Of a DNA stretch of 64,000 nt, positions 24,201 through 39,200 are shown piece by piece (the first letter of the stretch is position 1; every line of letters begins with the position of its first letter). Location: NCBI GenBank assembly GCA_029339505.1, contig JAQISU010000081.1, positions 15,351,001-15,415,000 of the forward strand, given 5' to 3'. A model generated the notes under the pieces. It had not been told where the DNA came from. It worked only from the letters and a program-made list of their open reading frames with translations, and did not search any database. The position numbers and the translations under genes are program-made. This DNA is from Unio delphinus. Its lineage: Eukaryota; Mollusca; Bivalvia; Unionida; Unionidae.

Positions 24201-27128
24201 TTAGCTATTAGATCCATCTCCCACTGCATAATGGCTTAGCTATTAGATCCATCTCCCACTGCATAATGGTAAATTAGCTATTAGATCCCTTTCCTACTGC
24301 ATAATGGTTGGGCTATTTAGATCCATCTCCCACTACATTCTGGTTTAGCTATTCTCACACTGCATAATGGTTTAGCTATTTAGATCGATCTCACACTGCA
24401 TAATGGTTTAGCTATTAGATCCATCTCCCACTGCATAATGGTTTAACTATTAGATCCATTTCCTACTGCATAATGGTTGGGCTATTTAGATCTATCTCCC
24501 ACTGCATAATGGTTCAGCTATTAGATCCATTTCCTACTGCATAATGGTTTAGCTATTAGATCCATTTCCTACTGCATAATGGTTGGGCTATTAAGAACCA
24601 TCTCCCACCACATAATGGTTTAGCTATTACCGGTAGATCCATCTCCCACTGCATAATGGTTTGGCTATTAGATCCATCTCCAACTGCATAATGGTTTAGC
24701 TATTTAGATCCATCTACGACTGCATAATGGTTTAGCTATGACATCCATCTCTCACTGCATAATGGTTTAGCTATTTAGAACCATCTCCTACCACATAACG
24801 GTCTAGCTATTAGATCCATCTCCCACTGCATAATGGTTTGGCTATTAGATCCATCTCCCACTTCATAATGGTTTGGCTATTAGATCCATCTCTCACTGCA
24901 TAATGGTTTGGCTATTAGATCCATCTCTCACTGCATAATGATTTGGCTATTAGATCCATCTCTCACTGCATAATGGTTTGGCTATTAGATCCATCTCCCA
25001 CTGCATATGATAAGAAGATCCAAGTCTAGATTATTTAGTCTATGTATACTTTATGTGATTAGTAAATACTGATCAGCCATTTCATGTAATGGTCAATCTG
25101 GATATGCCATGTTTGCAATATAGTACACTTGAAAATATGTTAATAGGATAAAATGGGTAAGTACCTTCAGTAAGAAGAGTAGAACTAGAGAGCAAAGCCC
25201 CATGGTCAGATCCCATACTCTGCAAATGCAAATTAATACTGACTCAGAATATAATTCATCAATTTATATGTGAAAATATTTCAAGATTATTTCATAAGTA
25301 GTGGTAATCACCAAGCACATGGTGATGATTGTAGGCATCACAAATAGTATGAATGAATGGAAGAATTAAACAAATCTGAAAGTGCTAACATGTGAATAAC
25401 ACGAAGTACCAGTTACATACAATTGCACTACACTCTAGGAAAAAATGGTGAACCTCCTGTATCAATGAATTCAGAAATTAAATGCGGATTTCTCTTGAAA
25501 GGGAGGAAAAAATGTGCTGAAATTAAACAGATGTAATAAAAAATGTGAAATTTGCTCCAATACATTCTATATATAAGATGAAACTTATCTTATACACAAT
25601 TAAATTCATAAACTTTGAAAACTGAATTTCAAATAAAAAATAAATTACTAAGGTTAAGAGGTCTCAGAAGGAACTGGGAATAAAGTTTGAGTGAACCAAG
25701 TGTTTAGAGCCACCAGAGAAAAAGAAAAAAAAAAGGAGTTCTGATCAGTATGTTTAAGTAATGGATTATTAATTATCAGAATCAGAACATGAGAAACACA
25801 GCCTGAGATTGTTCACCTGGCTCATATGATCCTAATAGAAAATGCAAGAGAAGATGGCCATGAAATCTGGGTCATTAGGATGCTTTGTGTGTGTGTGTGT
25901 GTGTGTATGGATGAACTGCAACTAAAATGTAATAAATGGGGTCCAAGAAATTGGATTACATTAATAGCAGGAATTGTGCTAATGCAAGATTTTACAGTAT
26001 TTTACTTTTTTCAGAGAACAACTCATTGGTAGATATAGGTATTCATGTAAAATGTATATGATGAATAGGGTATCAACTCCATTTACTATTGTGTAGTCGT
26101 GGCATGCAGTTCATCCATAATGCATGTAATTCCATTGAAAAATTGCAAACAGGTCATTTACAATATTCGATTCTTTTGTCTCAGATCTTTGTGTCTGAAT
26201 TTAATGTCTAATATATAGCATGAATAGAGTATTAACACCGTTTACTTGCTGTCTGATATTGTACCATTGGGGCTTGCAGTTAATTCATAATTCATGTATT
26301 TCCATTGCAAAAATTGCATGCTAATTTAAACTGTTCAATAATTTTGTCACAGATCATTATGTGTCTGAATTCAATTGGAAAAATTAACAGCAAATTTAGG
26401 TTAAGAAAGACAAAGTGTGTAGATGGTTCATTATGTTCCAGGGTCTATGAATGGTGTCTTTTCAAAATTCATACTCTTCAATTGTTTCACAATACACATG
26501 TAAAGCCTGAGAATTAAGTGCAGTAGGCTTGCAATGGTCACGAGTCAGTTTTATTAAAATATTTAAACTGAACACATGTACAATTTCATACCCTTTCAAT
26601 TTTAAGCTAATAAAGCAGACACTATTTACTGGTCAACTGATTGCATCTAAAAACACTGCCAAGCCCAGCAAACATGTTCTTTGATGTTTATTAAATTGTG
26701 AGAATCTTTATCAATCTCCACATTGTCTGCTGCTTGATTGTGTATACAGTTAAAGAAGAAACTTATGTAGGCTATTGTTTGAACAATGATTATATACAGA
26801 ATTAATTGAAGACAATCAAAAAGATGACTTACTGGCTTTACTCATAGATCAGTAATAAGTAACATTTCCGATAATGTTCTTTTCCGATAATATTTTACCC
26901 AGTACAAGAACAATACATGTATTAAAAAATTTCAGGAATAACACCACGATCGTATTATATTCAAATTCATACATGAACTCTTCCCCAAAATGATAATACA
27001 TTTCTATACACTATTTCACACACTTTGAACAAAATATATTTTTTCATGTGCAAATGAATATACAAAACTTTGGAAAGCCACACCATAATGTCATTATATC
27101 CGAATTCGTATTATTGCAGGGTAGCACA

Positions 27129-27212
<84 letters not shown>

Positions 27213-30200
27213 GCACCTTGTACTGATGTAGTTTTTCAAATTTTTTCAAATTTTATCCAATCATGTTCATCACGTTTTGAGAAGATATCACATAAAGATT
27301 TTCTATTTATAGCAATGGTGGATATATTTGATGCCAGATCAGCATCAGCTGTACAAATCGGAAAGCCCCTTTTACCAAACTGCTTTCTGTCAAATTAGTT
27401 AATATTCTTGTCCTTGTTCCATTTTTAGCCTCACATTAAAGTTGATTGACACCATCTCTATAATATGAAAGCCTTTCATGTCAGGATGCTCTGTGCAAAA
27501 TTTGGATGAAATTGGTCCAACAGTTTTTAGAAGTTTAAATTAGCAAGTCCTGATGGATGGTGGATGTAATGAAATTAAGTGGTTAGTTTAATACTTGTAT
27601 CATAGTTCCATATAAATACTGTTTTGAATTCTGTCTGTATTTTTTATTATGCCTATTTGTCTTGGTACTAGTTTTATTCATACTGAATGAATTTACTGGT
27701 TCAAGTACAATTTATATTGATGCATTAATTGGTTCTAGTATGATTTATATTGAATGCATTAAGTAGTTCTAGTATGATTCATACTGAATGTATTAATTGG
27801 TTCTGCAACAATTCATACTGAATGGATTAATTGGTTCTAGTATGATTAATATTGAATGCATTAATTAGTTCTAGTATGATTTATATTGAATGCATTAAGT
27901 AGTTCTAGTATGATTCATACTGAATGTATTAATTGTTTCTACAACAATTCATATTGAATGGATTAATTGGTTCTAGTATGATTAATATTGAATGCATTAA
28001 TTTTAGTTCTAGTATGATTTATACTGAATGCATTAAGTGGTTCTAGTATGATTCATACTGAAGGTATTAACTGGTTCTACAACAATTCATATTGAATGGA
28101 TTAATTGGTTCAAGTATGATTTATATTGAATGTATTAATTAGTTCTAGTACAATTCATATTGAATTGGTTCTAGTATGATTCATACTGAATGTGTTAATT
28201 AGTTCCAGTATGAACTATATTGAATGCATTAATTAGTTCAAGTATGATTAATACTGAATGCATTAATTGGTTCTAGTATGATTTATATTGAATGCATTAG
28301 TTAGTTATAGTATGATTTATATTGAAAGTATTAACTGGTTCTAGTATGATTCATATTGAAAGCATGAATTGGTTCTATTATGATTCATATTGAAAGCATT
28401 CATTGGCTCTATTATGATTCATACTGAAATGATTAATGTAGCCTTACTAACTGTATTTTACTGACTTTTAAAAAGAATTTACTCATCAATCTATACAGTA
28501 CACTAATACTTCCAAGCTTAATGTGCAAATTGGATCTACTGTGTTGGGTAAATCTTGTCGCTGGCCATATACTCCAACTGTAGTGGTATGTTTGTAATTC
28601 TTTTCTTTTTCTATTATGGATGTTTGGTAGGAAGATTGTAAGCATTCTAATGGTTGATTTTCTGTATACTGTCAGTTGACTGGAAATGGCAAAATTTTAT
28701 AATGTTGAACAGAGTTTAAGACTATGTTCAACCCAAATCTGCATTTCTGCTGTTTGATGGTCACATTCCAGTAACATAAGGCTAGAGGTACCCGTGAGTT
28801 TCATTGGCACTCAACTGGGACCACAACGAGTGTTTGCCTACAATGAGACCATAAGAAATTGTGCCCACAAGCAGTACCAATTTCTACAACCTATTATTTG
28901 AATAGGGTATGCTAGCTTGAATAATTATTTAAGAATTCATCTGAAAACTTCATTTTACTGAGTAATATTCACCTTATTGTGTAAAATAACCCATTCTGAC
29001 AAAGACAATTTTATTGAAGTCATCTATTTACTTTTAGAATGGAGACACATTCATCATTAATTATAATGTATTCTTTTCATATTTAGCCATTATGGTTTGC
29101 ATTATGAACAAAGAGCATGTCAGAGAAGTCATGCTGTTGTAGATTTGTATGTTTTTTCCTTCTTTGTTTTCCTTTTCCTTGCAAATAAATTTGCTTGTTT
29201 TGCAGTGGGATTTTGTTCCTTCATTAATATAGACCCATTTGATCCATGGATGTGACAATAACACATCATGCATTATGAACAGGTGAGCTAAAAGCCACCA
29301 ATGGTGGTATGGCGTAATTACAAAGCTTGCTGTTTTCTTTAAATGGTGTAGTACTTCATAAAGCATCTACTTGCAAAGTTACATGACTGTAGCCTAAGAA
29401 TGTATGAGAAACTGAGCTAAACATAATGGTTAATAGAGGTCACTGGAGTGTGAAATATAGGTCAGTGACCTAGTTTTGACTGAAGGGTGATGCATAATGC
29501 ACTTTTATACAAAGTTACACGACTCTGCCAGCAAGTGTCACAGAAAATGAACTAAACTCAAACCCTAACATGGAGAAATTTAGCTTATGCAAAGGTGAGC
29601 AAAATTTACTGAATGATGACATATGGAGCATTTGTGACCGTACTTTATCGATGGCCATAATACTCCTCATAAAACATTTACATACAAAGTTTTTTTTTAA
29701 AGTTTTTTTTTTTATAGCAGAGCAGCACAAGTTTATACCATGTCTATGCAAGTAAAGTATCTTGCCACTGGACTGTATACCATGGTAGCCAGTCTGGGCT
29801 AATCATATGGTGGAAAATGAACCCTCATCCTTTCAAGTCACGAGTCCATTGCCTTAACCAGTGTGGCTACTGTACCAACTCTGTATGCAATTCTAAAAGC
29901 AACAGTCTGAAAAATAACATACAAGCAAACCCTAACCATTGTTTTTGTGTCAAACAAATGGATACAGAGATAGATGGATGAACAGACATCTAAAGGTCCA
30001 TTACATCCTTCAAAAGTTACCAACTGGATATTAAATCCATTATATTCTTCAAAATCTATTGATTGGATATATGAAATTTGTGTACTCAACATGGCTTGAA
30101 TCCTTTTTGTCATTCAAAAATTTCTGATTGGAAATGATTTTTTTGTACCAGTATGGTTTCAATCCAATGTGTCGTTTAAAAGTTACTGAGTTGATATGAA

Positions 30201-33200
30201 ATCTGTGTGCCCAATATGGTTTGAATCCATTACATCCTTCAAAAATGACTGAGAGGACATGATTTTTTTTTACATGCAGTACATATCGGTGGCGATGATT
30301 AGTACTGAATTTGACAGAGGCATAAATTTGTACAATTCTCACTCTTCAGTATTAAAAGCACTAAATATTACACATTCTGTAACTATAATGTCACCTTGTT
30401 TCTCCCAACTGTGCAAATGTATGATATACTAGAGGAATGAAATCTCTTGAAGCAATTTTCAGTCCAAAAAGATCCTGGAAATAAATAAGCAATCCTAATT
30501 AGTCTTAATGTCTTGTATTTTTATAGCTAAAAAAGTTTAAAAAGAAAAATAAAAAAAAAGGAAAAAGGGGAAACATTGCTTTAAAAGGAGAATGCCAAAA
30601 AGGTTGTAAAGAACAGTGTAATATGCAACATAAAATATTGTACTATTAAGTAAGGGTAACATAGGAAGATGGGAGTATTTATTTTTTATCTTCTACTTTA
30701 CATAGTTCAGCCTATCTTCCACATTCAGTTCAAAATACCTACAACTTTCCTTACTCATTTGAACCTATCTACTACTTTCTACATTCAGTTCAACTTACCT
30801 ACTATTTCTACATTCAGTTCAACCTACCTACTTCTTTCTACAATCAGTTCAACCTACCACTTCCCACATTCAGTTCAACATACCTACTATTTCTACATTC
30901 AGTTCAACCTACCTACTACTTTCTACATTCAGTTCAACTTACCTACTTTCTACATTCAGTTCAACTTACCTACTATTTCTACATTCAGTTCAACTTACCT
31001 ACTACTTTCTACATTCAGTTCAACTTACCTACTATTTCTACATTCAGTTCAACTTACCTACTATTTCTACATTCAGTTCAACCTACCAACTACTTTCTAC
31101 ATTCAGTTCAACTTACCTACTATTTCTACATTCAGTTCAACCTACCTACTACTTTCTACATTCAGTTCAACTTACCTACTACTTTCTACATTCAGTTCAA
31201 CTTACCTACTATTTCTACATTTAGTTCAACTTACCTACTATTTCTACATTCAGTTCAACCTACCAACTACTTTCTACATTCAGTTCAACTTACCTACTAT
31301 TTCTACATTCAGTTCAACCTACCTACTACTTTCTACATTCAGTTCAACTTAACTACTACTTTCTACATTCAGTTCAACTTACCTACTATTTCTACATTTA
31401 GTTCAACTTACATACTACTTTCTACATTCAGTTCAACTTACCTACTATTTCTACATTCAGTTCAACCTACCTACTACTTTCTACATTCAGTTCAACCTAC
31501 CTACCTTCTACATTCAGTTCAATGTACCTACTTCTTTATACATTCAGTTCAACCTATCTACCTTCTACATTCAGTTCAATGTACCTACTTCTTTCTACAA
31601 TCAGTACAACCTACCACTTCCCACATTCAGTTTAACCAACCTACTATTTTCCACATTCAGTTCAACTTACCTACTACTTTCTACATTCAGTTCAACTTAC
31701 CTACCTTCTACATTCAGTTCAACCTACCTACTACTTTCTACAATCAGTTCAACTTACCTACTACTTTCTAAATTCAGTTCAACCTACCTACTACTTTCTA
31801 CATTCAGTTCAACTTACCTACTACTTTCTATATTCAGTTCAACCTACCTACTACTTTCTACATTCAGTTCAACTTACCTACTTTCTACATTCAGTTCAAC
31901 TTACCTACTACATTCTACATTCAGCTCAACCTACCAACTATTTCTACATTCAGTTCAACCTACCTACTACTTTCTACATTCAGTTCAACTTACCTACTTT
32001 CTACATTCAGTTCAACTTACCTACTATTTCTACATTCAGTTCAACCTACCTACTACTTTCTACATTCAGTTCAACTTACCTACTACTTTCTACAATCAGT
32101 TCAACTTATCTACTACTTTCTACAATCAGTTGAACTTACCTACTTTCTACATTCAGTTCAACTTATCTACCTTCTACATTCAGTTCAACTTACCAACTAT
32201 TTCTACATTCAGTTCAACTTATCTACTACTTTTTACAATCAGTTCAACTTACCTACCTTCTATATTCAGTTCAACCTGCCTACTACTTTCTACAATCAGT
32301 TCAACTTACCTACGTTCTACATTCAGTTCAACCTACCTATTTCTACATTCAGTTCAACTTACCTACTATTTCTATATTCAGTTGAACCTACCTACTACTT
32401 TCTACAATCAGTTCAACTTACCTACTACTTTCTACATTCAGTTCAACCTACCTACTACTTTCTACATTCAGTTCAACTTACCTACTACTTTCTACATTCA
32501 GTTCAACCTACCTACTACATTCTACATTCAGTTCAACTTACCTACTATTTCTATATTCAGCTCAACCTACCTACTACTTTCAACAATCAGTTCAACTTAC
32601 CTACGTTCTACATTCAGTTCAACCTACCTATTTCTACATTCAGTTCAACTTACCTACTATTTCTATATTCAGTTGAACCTACCTACTACTTTCTACATTC
32701 AGTTCAACCTACCTACTACTTTCTACATTAAGTTCAACTTACCTACTACTTTCTACATTCATTTCAACTTACCTACTATTTCTATATTCAGCTCAACCTA
32801 CCTACTACTTTCTACATTCAGTTCAACTTACCTACTATTTCTACATTCAGTTCAACTTACCTACTATGTCTACATTCAGTTCAACCTACCTACCACTTTC
32901 TACATTCAGTTCAACCTACCTACTACTTTCTACATTCAGTTCAACTTACCTACTACTTTCTATATTCAGTTCAACCTACCTACTACTTTCTACATTCAGT
33001 TCAACTTACCTACTACTTTCTACATTCAGTTCAACTTACCTACTACTTTCTACATTCAGTTCAACCTACCTACTACATTCTACATTCAGTTCAACCTACC
33101 TACTACTTTCTACATTCAGTTCAACTTACCTATTTCTACATTCAGTTCAACCTACCTACTACTTTCTATATTCAGTTCAACCTACCTACTACTTTCTACA

Positions 33201-36200
33201 TTCAGTTCAACCTACCTACTACTTTCTACATTCAGTTCAACCTACCTACTACTTTCTACATTAAGTTCAACTTACCTACTACTTTCTACATTCATTTCAA
33301 CTTACCTACTATTTCTACATTCAGCTCAACCTACCTACTACTTTCTACATTCAGTTCAACTTACCTACTATTTCTACATTCAGTTCAACTTACCTACTGT
33401 GTCTACATTCAGTTCAACCTACCTACCACTTTCTACATTCAGTTCAACCTACCTACTACTTTCTACATTCAGTTCAACTTACCTACTACTTTCTATATTC
33501 AGTTCAACTTACCTACTTTCTACATTCAGTTCAACTTACCTACTACTTTCTACATTCAGTTCAACTTACCTTCTATTTCTACATTCAGTTCAACTTACCT
33601 ACTACTTTCTACATTCAGTTCAACTTACCTACTACTTTCTACATTCAGTTCAACTTACCTACTATTTCTACATTCAGTTCAACTTACCTACTACTTTCTA
33701 TATTCAGTTTAACTTACCTACTACTTTCTATATTCAGTTCAACCTACTTACTACTTTCTACATTCATTTCAACTTACCTACTACTTTCTACATTCAGTTC
33801 AACTTACCTACTACTTTCGACATTCAGTTCAACTTACCTACTATTTCTACATTCAGTACAACTTACCTACTACTTTCTACATTCAGTTCAACTTACCTAC
33901 TACTTTCTACATTCAGTTCAACTTACCTACTTTCTACATTCAGTTCAACTTACCTACTACTTACCTACTACTTTCTACATTCAGTAAAACCTACTAGTTT
34001 CACATTCAGTTCAACTTACCTACTACTTTCGACATTCAGTTCAACTTACCTACTACTTTCTACATTCAGTTCAACTTACCTACTACTTTCAATATTCAGT
34101 TCAACCTACTTACTACTTTCTACATTCAGTTCAACTTACCTACTATTTCTACATTCAGTTCAACTTACCTACTACTTTCTATATTCAGTTCAACCTACCT
34201 ACTACTTTCTACATTCAGTTCAACCTACCTACTACTTTCTACATTCAGTTCAACCTACCTACTACTTTCTACATTCAGTTCAACTTACCTACTACTTTCT
34301 ACATTCAGTTCAACTTACCTACTATTTCTACATTCAGTTCAACCTACCTACTACTTTCTACATTCAGTTCAACTTACCTACTATTTCTAAATTCAGTTCA
34401 ACTTACCTACTACTTTCAACATTCAGTTCAACTTACCTACTACTTTCCACATTCAGTTCAACCTACCTACTACTTTCTACATTCAGTTCAACTTACCTAC
34501 TACTTTCTTCATTCAGTTCAACTTACCTACTTTCTACATTTAGTTCAACTTACCTACTACTTTCTACATTCAGATCAACCTACCTACTACTTTCTACATT
34601 CAGTTCAACTTACCTACTATTTCTACATTCAGTTCAACTTACCTACTACTGTCTACATTCAGTTCAACTTACCTACTACTTTCTACAGTCAGTTCAACTT
34701 ACCTACTATTTCTACATTCAGTTCAACTTACCTACTTCTTTCTATATTCAGTTTAACTTACCTACTACTTTCTATATTCAGTTCAACCTACTTACTACAT
34801 TCTACATTCAGTTCAACTTACCGACTACTTTCTACATTCAGTTTAACCTACCTACTACTTTCGACATTCAGTTCAACTTACCTACCATTTCTACATTCAG
34901 TTCAACTTACCTACTACTTTCTACATTCAGTTCAACTTACCTACTACTTTCTACATTCAGTTCAACTTACCTACTTTCTACATTCAGTTCAACTTACCTA
35001 CTACTTTCTACATTCAGTAAAACCTACTAGTTTCACATTCAGTTCAACTTACCTACTACTTTCGACATTCAGTTCAACTTACCAACTACTTTCTACATTC
35101 AGTTCAACTTACCTACTACTTTCTACATTCAGTTCAACTTAACTACTACTTTCTACATTCAGTTCAACTTAGCTACTGTCTACATTCAGTTCAACTTACC
35201 TACTACTTACCTACTACTTTCTACATTCAGTAAAACCTACTAGTTTCACATTCAGTTCAACTTACCTACTACTTTCTACATTCAGTTCAACTTACCTACT
35301 TTCTACATTCAGTTCAACTTACCTACTACTTTCAACATTCAGTTCAACTTACCTACTACTTTCTATATTCAGTTCAATTTAAAAACTACTTTCTACATTC
35401 AGTTCAACTTACCTACTACTTTCTACATTCAGTTCAACTTACCTACTACTTTCTATATTCAGTTCAACTTACCTACTACTTTCTACATTCAGTTCAACTT
35501 ACCTACTACTTTCGACATTCAGTTAAACTTACCTACTATTTCTACATTCAGTTCAACTTACCTACTACTTTCTACATTCAGTTCAACTTACCTACTACTT
35601 TCTACATTCAGTTCAACTTACCTACTTGCTACATTCAGTTCAACTTACCTACTACTTACCTACTACTTTCTACATTCAGTAAAACCTACTAGTTTCACAT
35701 TCAGTTCAACTTACCTACTACTTTCGACATTCAGTTCAACTTACCTACTACGTTCTACATTCAGTTCAACTGACCTACTACTTTCTACATTCAGTTCAAC
35801 TTACCTACTATTTCTACATTCAGTTCAACTTACCTACTTTCTACATTCAGTTCAACTTACCTACTACTTTCTACATTCAGTTCAACTTACCCACTACTTT
35901 CTATATTCAGTTCAACCTACCTACTACTTTCTACATTCAGTTCAACCTACCTACTACTTTCTACATTCAGTTCAACTTACCTAATATTTCTACATTCAGT
36001 TCAACGTATCTACTATTTCTACATTCAGTTCAACCTATCTACTACTTTCTACATTCAGTTCAACCTACCTACTATTTCTACATTCAGTTCAACTTACCTA
36101 CTACTTTCAACATTCAGTTCAACTTACCTACTTTCTACATTCAGTTCAACTTACCTACTACTTTCTACATTCAGTTCAACCTACCTACTACTTTCTATAT

Positions 36201-39200
36201 TCAGTTCAACCTACCTACTACTTTCTACATTCAGTTCAACTTACCTACTACTTTCTACATTCAGTTCAACTTACCTACTTTCTACATTCAGTTCAACTTA
36301 CCTACTACTTTCTACATTCAGTCAACCTACCTACTACTTTCTACATTCAGTTCAACCTACCTACTACTTTCTACATTCAGTTCAACTTACCTACTATTTC
36401 TACATTCAGTTCAACCTACCTACTACTTTCTACATTCAGTTCATCTTACCTACTATTTCTACATTCAGTTCAACTTACCTACTATTTCTACATTCAGTTC
36501 AACCTACCTACTACTTTCTACATTCAGTTCAACCTACCAACAACTTTCTACATTCAGTTCAACATACCTACTTTCTACATTCAGTTCAACTTACCTACTA
36601 CTTTCAACATTCAGTTCAACTTACCTACTACTTTCTATATTCAGTTCAACCTACCTACTACTTTCTACATTCAGTTCAACTTACCTACTACTTTCTACAT
36701 TCAGTTCAACTTACCTACTTCTACATTCAGTTCAACTTTCCTACTTTTTTCTACATTCAGTTCAACCTACCTACTACTTTCTACATTCAGTTCAACTTAC
36801 CTACTATTTCTACATTCAGTTCAACTTACCTACTACTTTCTACATTCAGTTCAACTTACCTACTACTTTCTACATTCAGTTCAACTTACCTACTACTTTC
36901 TACATTCAGTTCAACTTACCTACTACTTTCTGTATTCAGTTTAACTTACCTACTACTTTCTATATTCAGTTCAACCTACTTACTACTTTCTACATTCAGT
37001 TCAACTTACCTACTACTTTCTACATTCAGTTCAACTTACCTACTACTTTTGACATTCAGTTCAACTTACCTACTATTTCTACATTCAGTTCAACTTACCT
37101 ACTACTTTCTACATTCAGTTCAACTTACCTACTACTTTCTACATTCAGTTCAACTTACCTACTTTCTACATTCAGTTCAACTTACCTACTACTTACCTAC
37201 TACTTTCTACATTCAGTAAAACCTACTAGTTTCACATTCAGTTCAACTTACCTACTACTTTCGACATTCAGTTCAACTTACCTACTACTTTCTACATTCA
37301 GTTCAACTTACCTACTTTCTACATTCAGTTCAACTTACCTACTATTTCTACATTCAGTTCAACTTACCTACTACTTTCTATATTCAGTTTAACTTACCTA
37401 CTACTTTCTATATTCAGTTCATTCTACTTACTACTTTCTACATTCAGTTCAACTTACCTACTACATTCTACATTCAGTTCAACTTACCTACTACTTTCGA
37501 CATTTAGTTCAACTTACCTACTATTTCTACATTCAGTTCAACTTACCTAACTACTTTCTACATTCAGTTCAACTTACCTACTACTTTCTACATTCAGTTC
37601 AACTTACCTGCTTTCTACATTCAGTTCAACTTACCTACTACTTACCTACTACTTTCTACATTCAGTAAAACCTACTAGTTTCACATTCAGTTCAACTTAC
37701 CTACTACTTTCTACATTCAGTTCAACTTACCTACTACTTCTACATTCAGTTCAACTTACCTACTTTCTACATTCAGTTCAACTTACCTACTACTTTCTAC
37801 ATTCAGCTCAACTTACCTACTACTTTCTACATTCAGTTCAACTTACCTACTACTTTCTACATTCAGTTCAAGTTACCTACTATTTCTACATTCAGTTCAA
37901 CTTACCTACTTTCTACATTCAGTTCAACTTACCTACTACTTTCTACATTCAGTTCAACTTACCTACTACTTTCTACATTCAGTTCAACTTACCTACTACT
38001 TTCTACATTGAGTTCAGCTTACCTACTTTCTACATTCAGTTCAACTTACCAACTACTTTCTACATTCAGTTCAACTTACCTACTACTTTCTACATTCAGT
38101 TCAACTTACCTACTATTTCTACATTCAGTTCAACTTACCTACTACTTTCTATATTCAGTTTAACTTACCTACTACTTTCTATATTCAGTTCAACCTACTT
38201 ACTACTTTCTACATTCAGTTCAACTTACCTACTATTTCTACATTCAGTTCAACCTACCTACTACTTTCTACATTCAGTTCAACTTACCTACTATTTCTAA
38301 ATTCAGTTCAACTTACCTACTACTTTCAACATTCAGTTCAACTTACCTACTACTTTCCACATTCAGTTCAACCTACCTACTACTTTCTACATTCAGTTCA
38401 ACTTACCTACTACTTTCTTCATTCAGTTCAACTTACCTACTTTCTACATTTAGTTCAACTTACCTACTACTTTCTACATTCAGATCAACCTACCTACTAC
38501 TTTCTACATTCAGTTCAACTTACCTACTATTTCTACATTCAGTTCAACTTACCTACTACTGTCTACATTCAGTTCAACTTACCTACTACTTTCTACAGTC
38601 AGTTCAACTTACCTACTATTTCTACATTCAGTTCAACTTACCTACTTCTTTCTATATTCAGTTTAACTTACCTACTACTTTCTATATTCAGTTCAACCTA
38701 CTTACTACATTCTACATTCAGTTCAACTTACCGACTACTTTCTACATTCAGTTTAACCTACCTACTACTTTCGACATTCAGTTCAACTTACCTACCATTT
38801 CTACATTCAGTTCAACTTACCTACTACTTTCTACATTCAGTTCAACTTACCTACTACTTTCTACATTCAGTTCAACTTACCTACTTTCTACATTCAGTTC
38901 AACTTACCTACTACTTTCTACATTCAGTAAAACCTACTAGTTTCACATTCAGTTCAACTTACCTACTACTTTCGACATTCAGTTCAACTTACCAACTACT
39001 TTCTACATTCAGTTCAACTTACCTACTACTTTCTACATTCAGTTCAACTTAACTACTACTTTCTACATTCAGTTCAACTTAGCTACTGTCTACATTCAGT
39101 TCAACTTACCTACTACTTACCTACTACTTTCTACATTCAGTAAAACCTACTAGTTTCACATTCAGTTCAACTTACCTACTACTTTCTACATTCAGTTCAA

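Noticed and set aside
32130..35030. 966-residue protein-coding gene of a decapeptide repeat
   Set aside because: All plus frames of the unit are open by composition, the frame shifts with 29-bp units, and the region is antisense intron of the SLC26A11-like gene.
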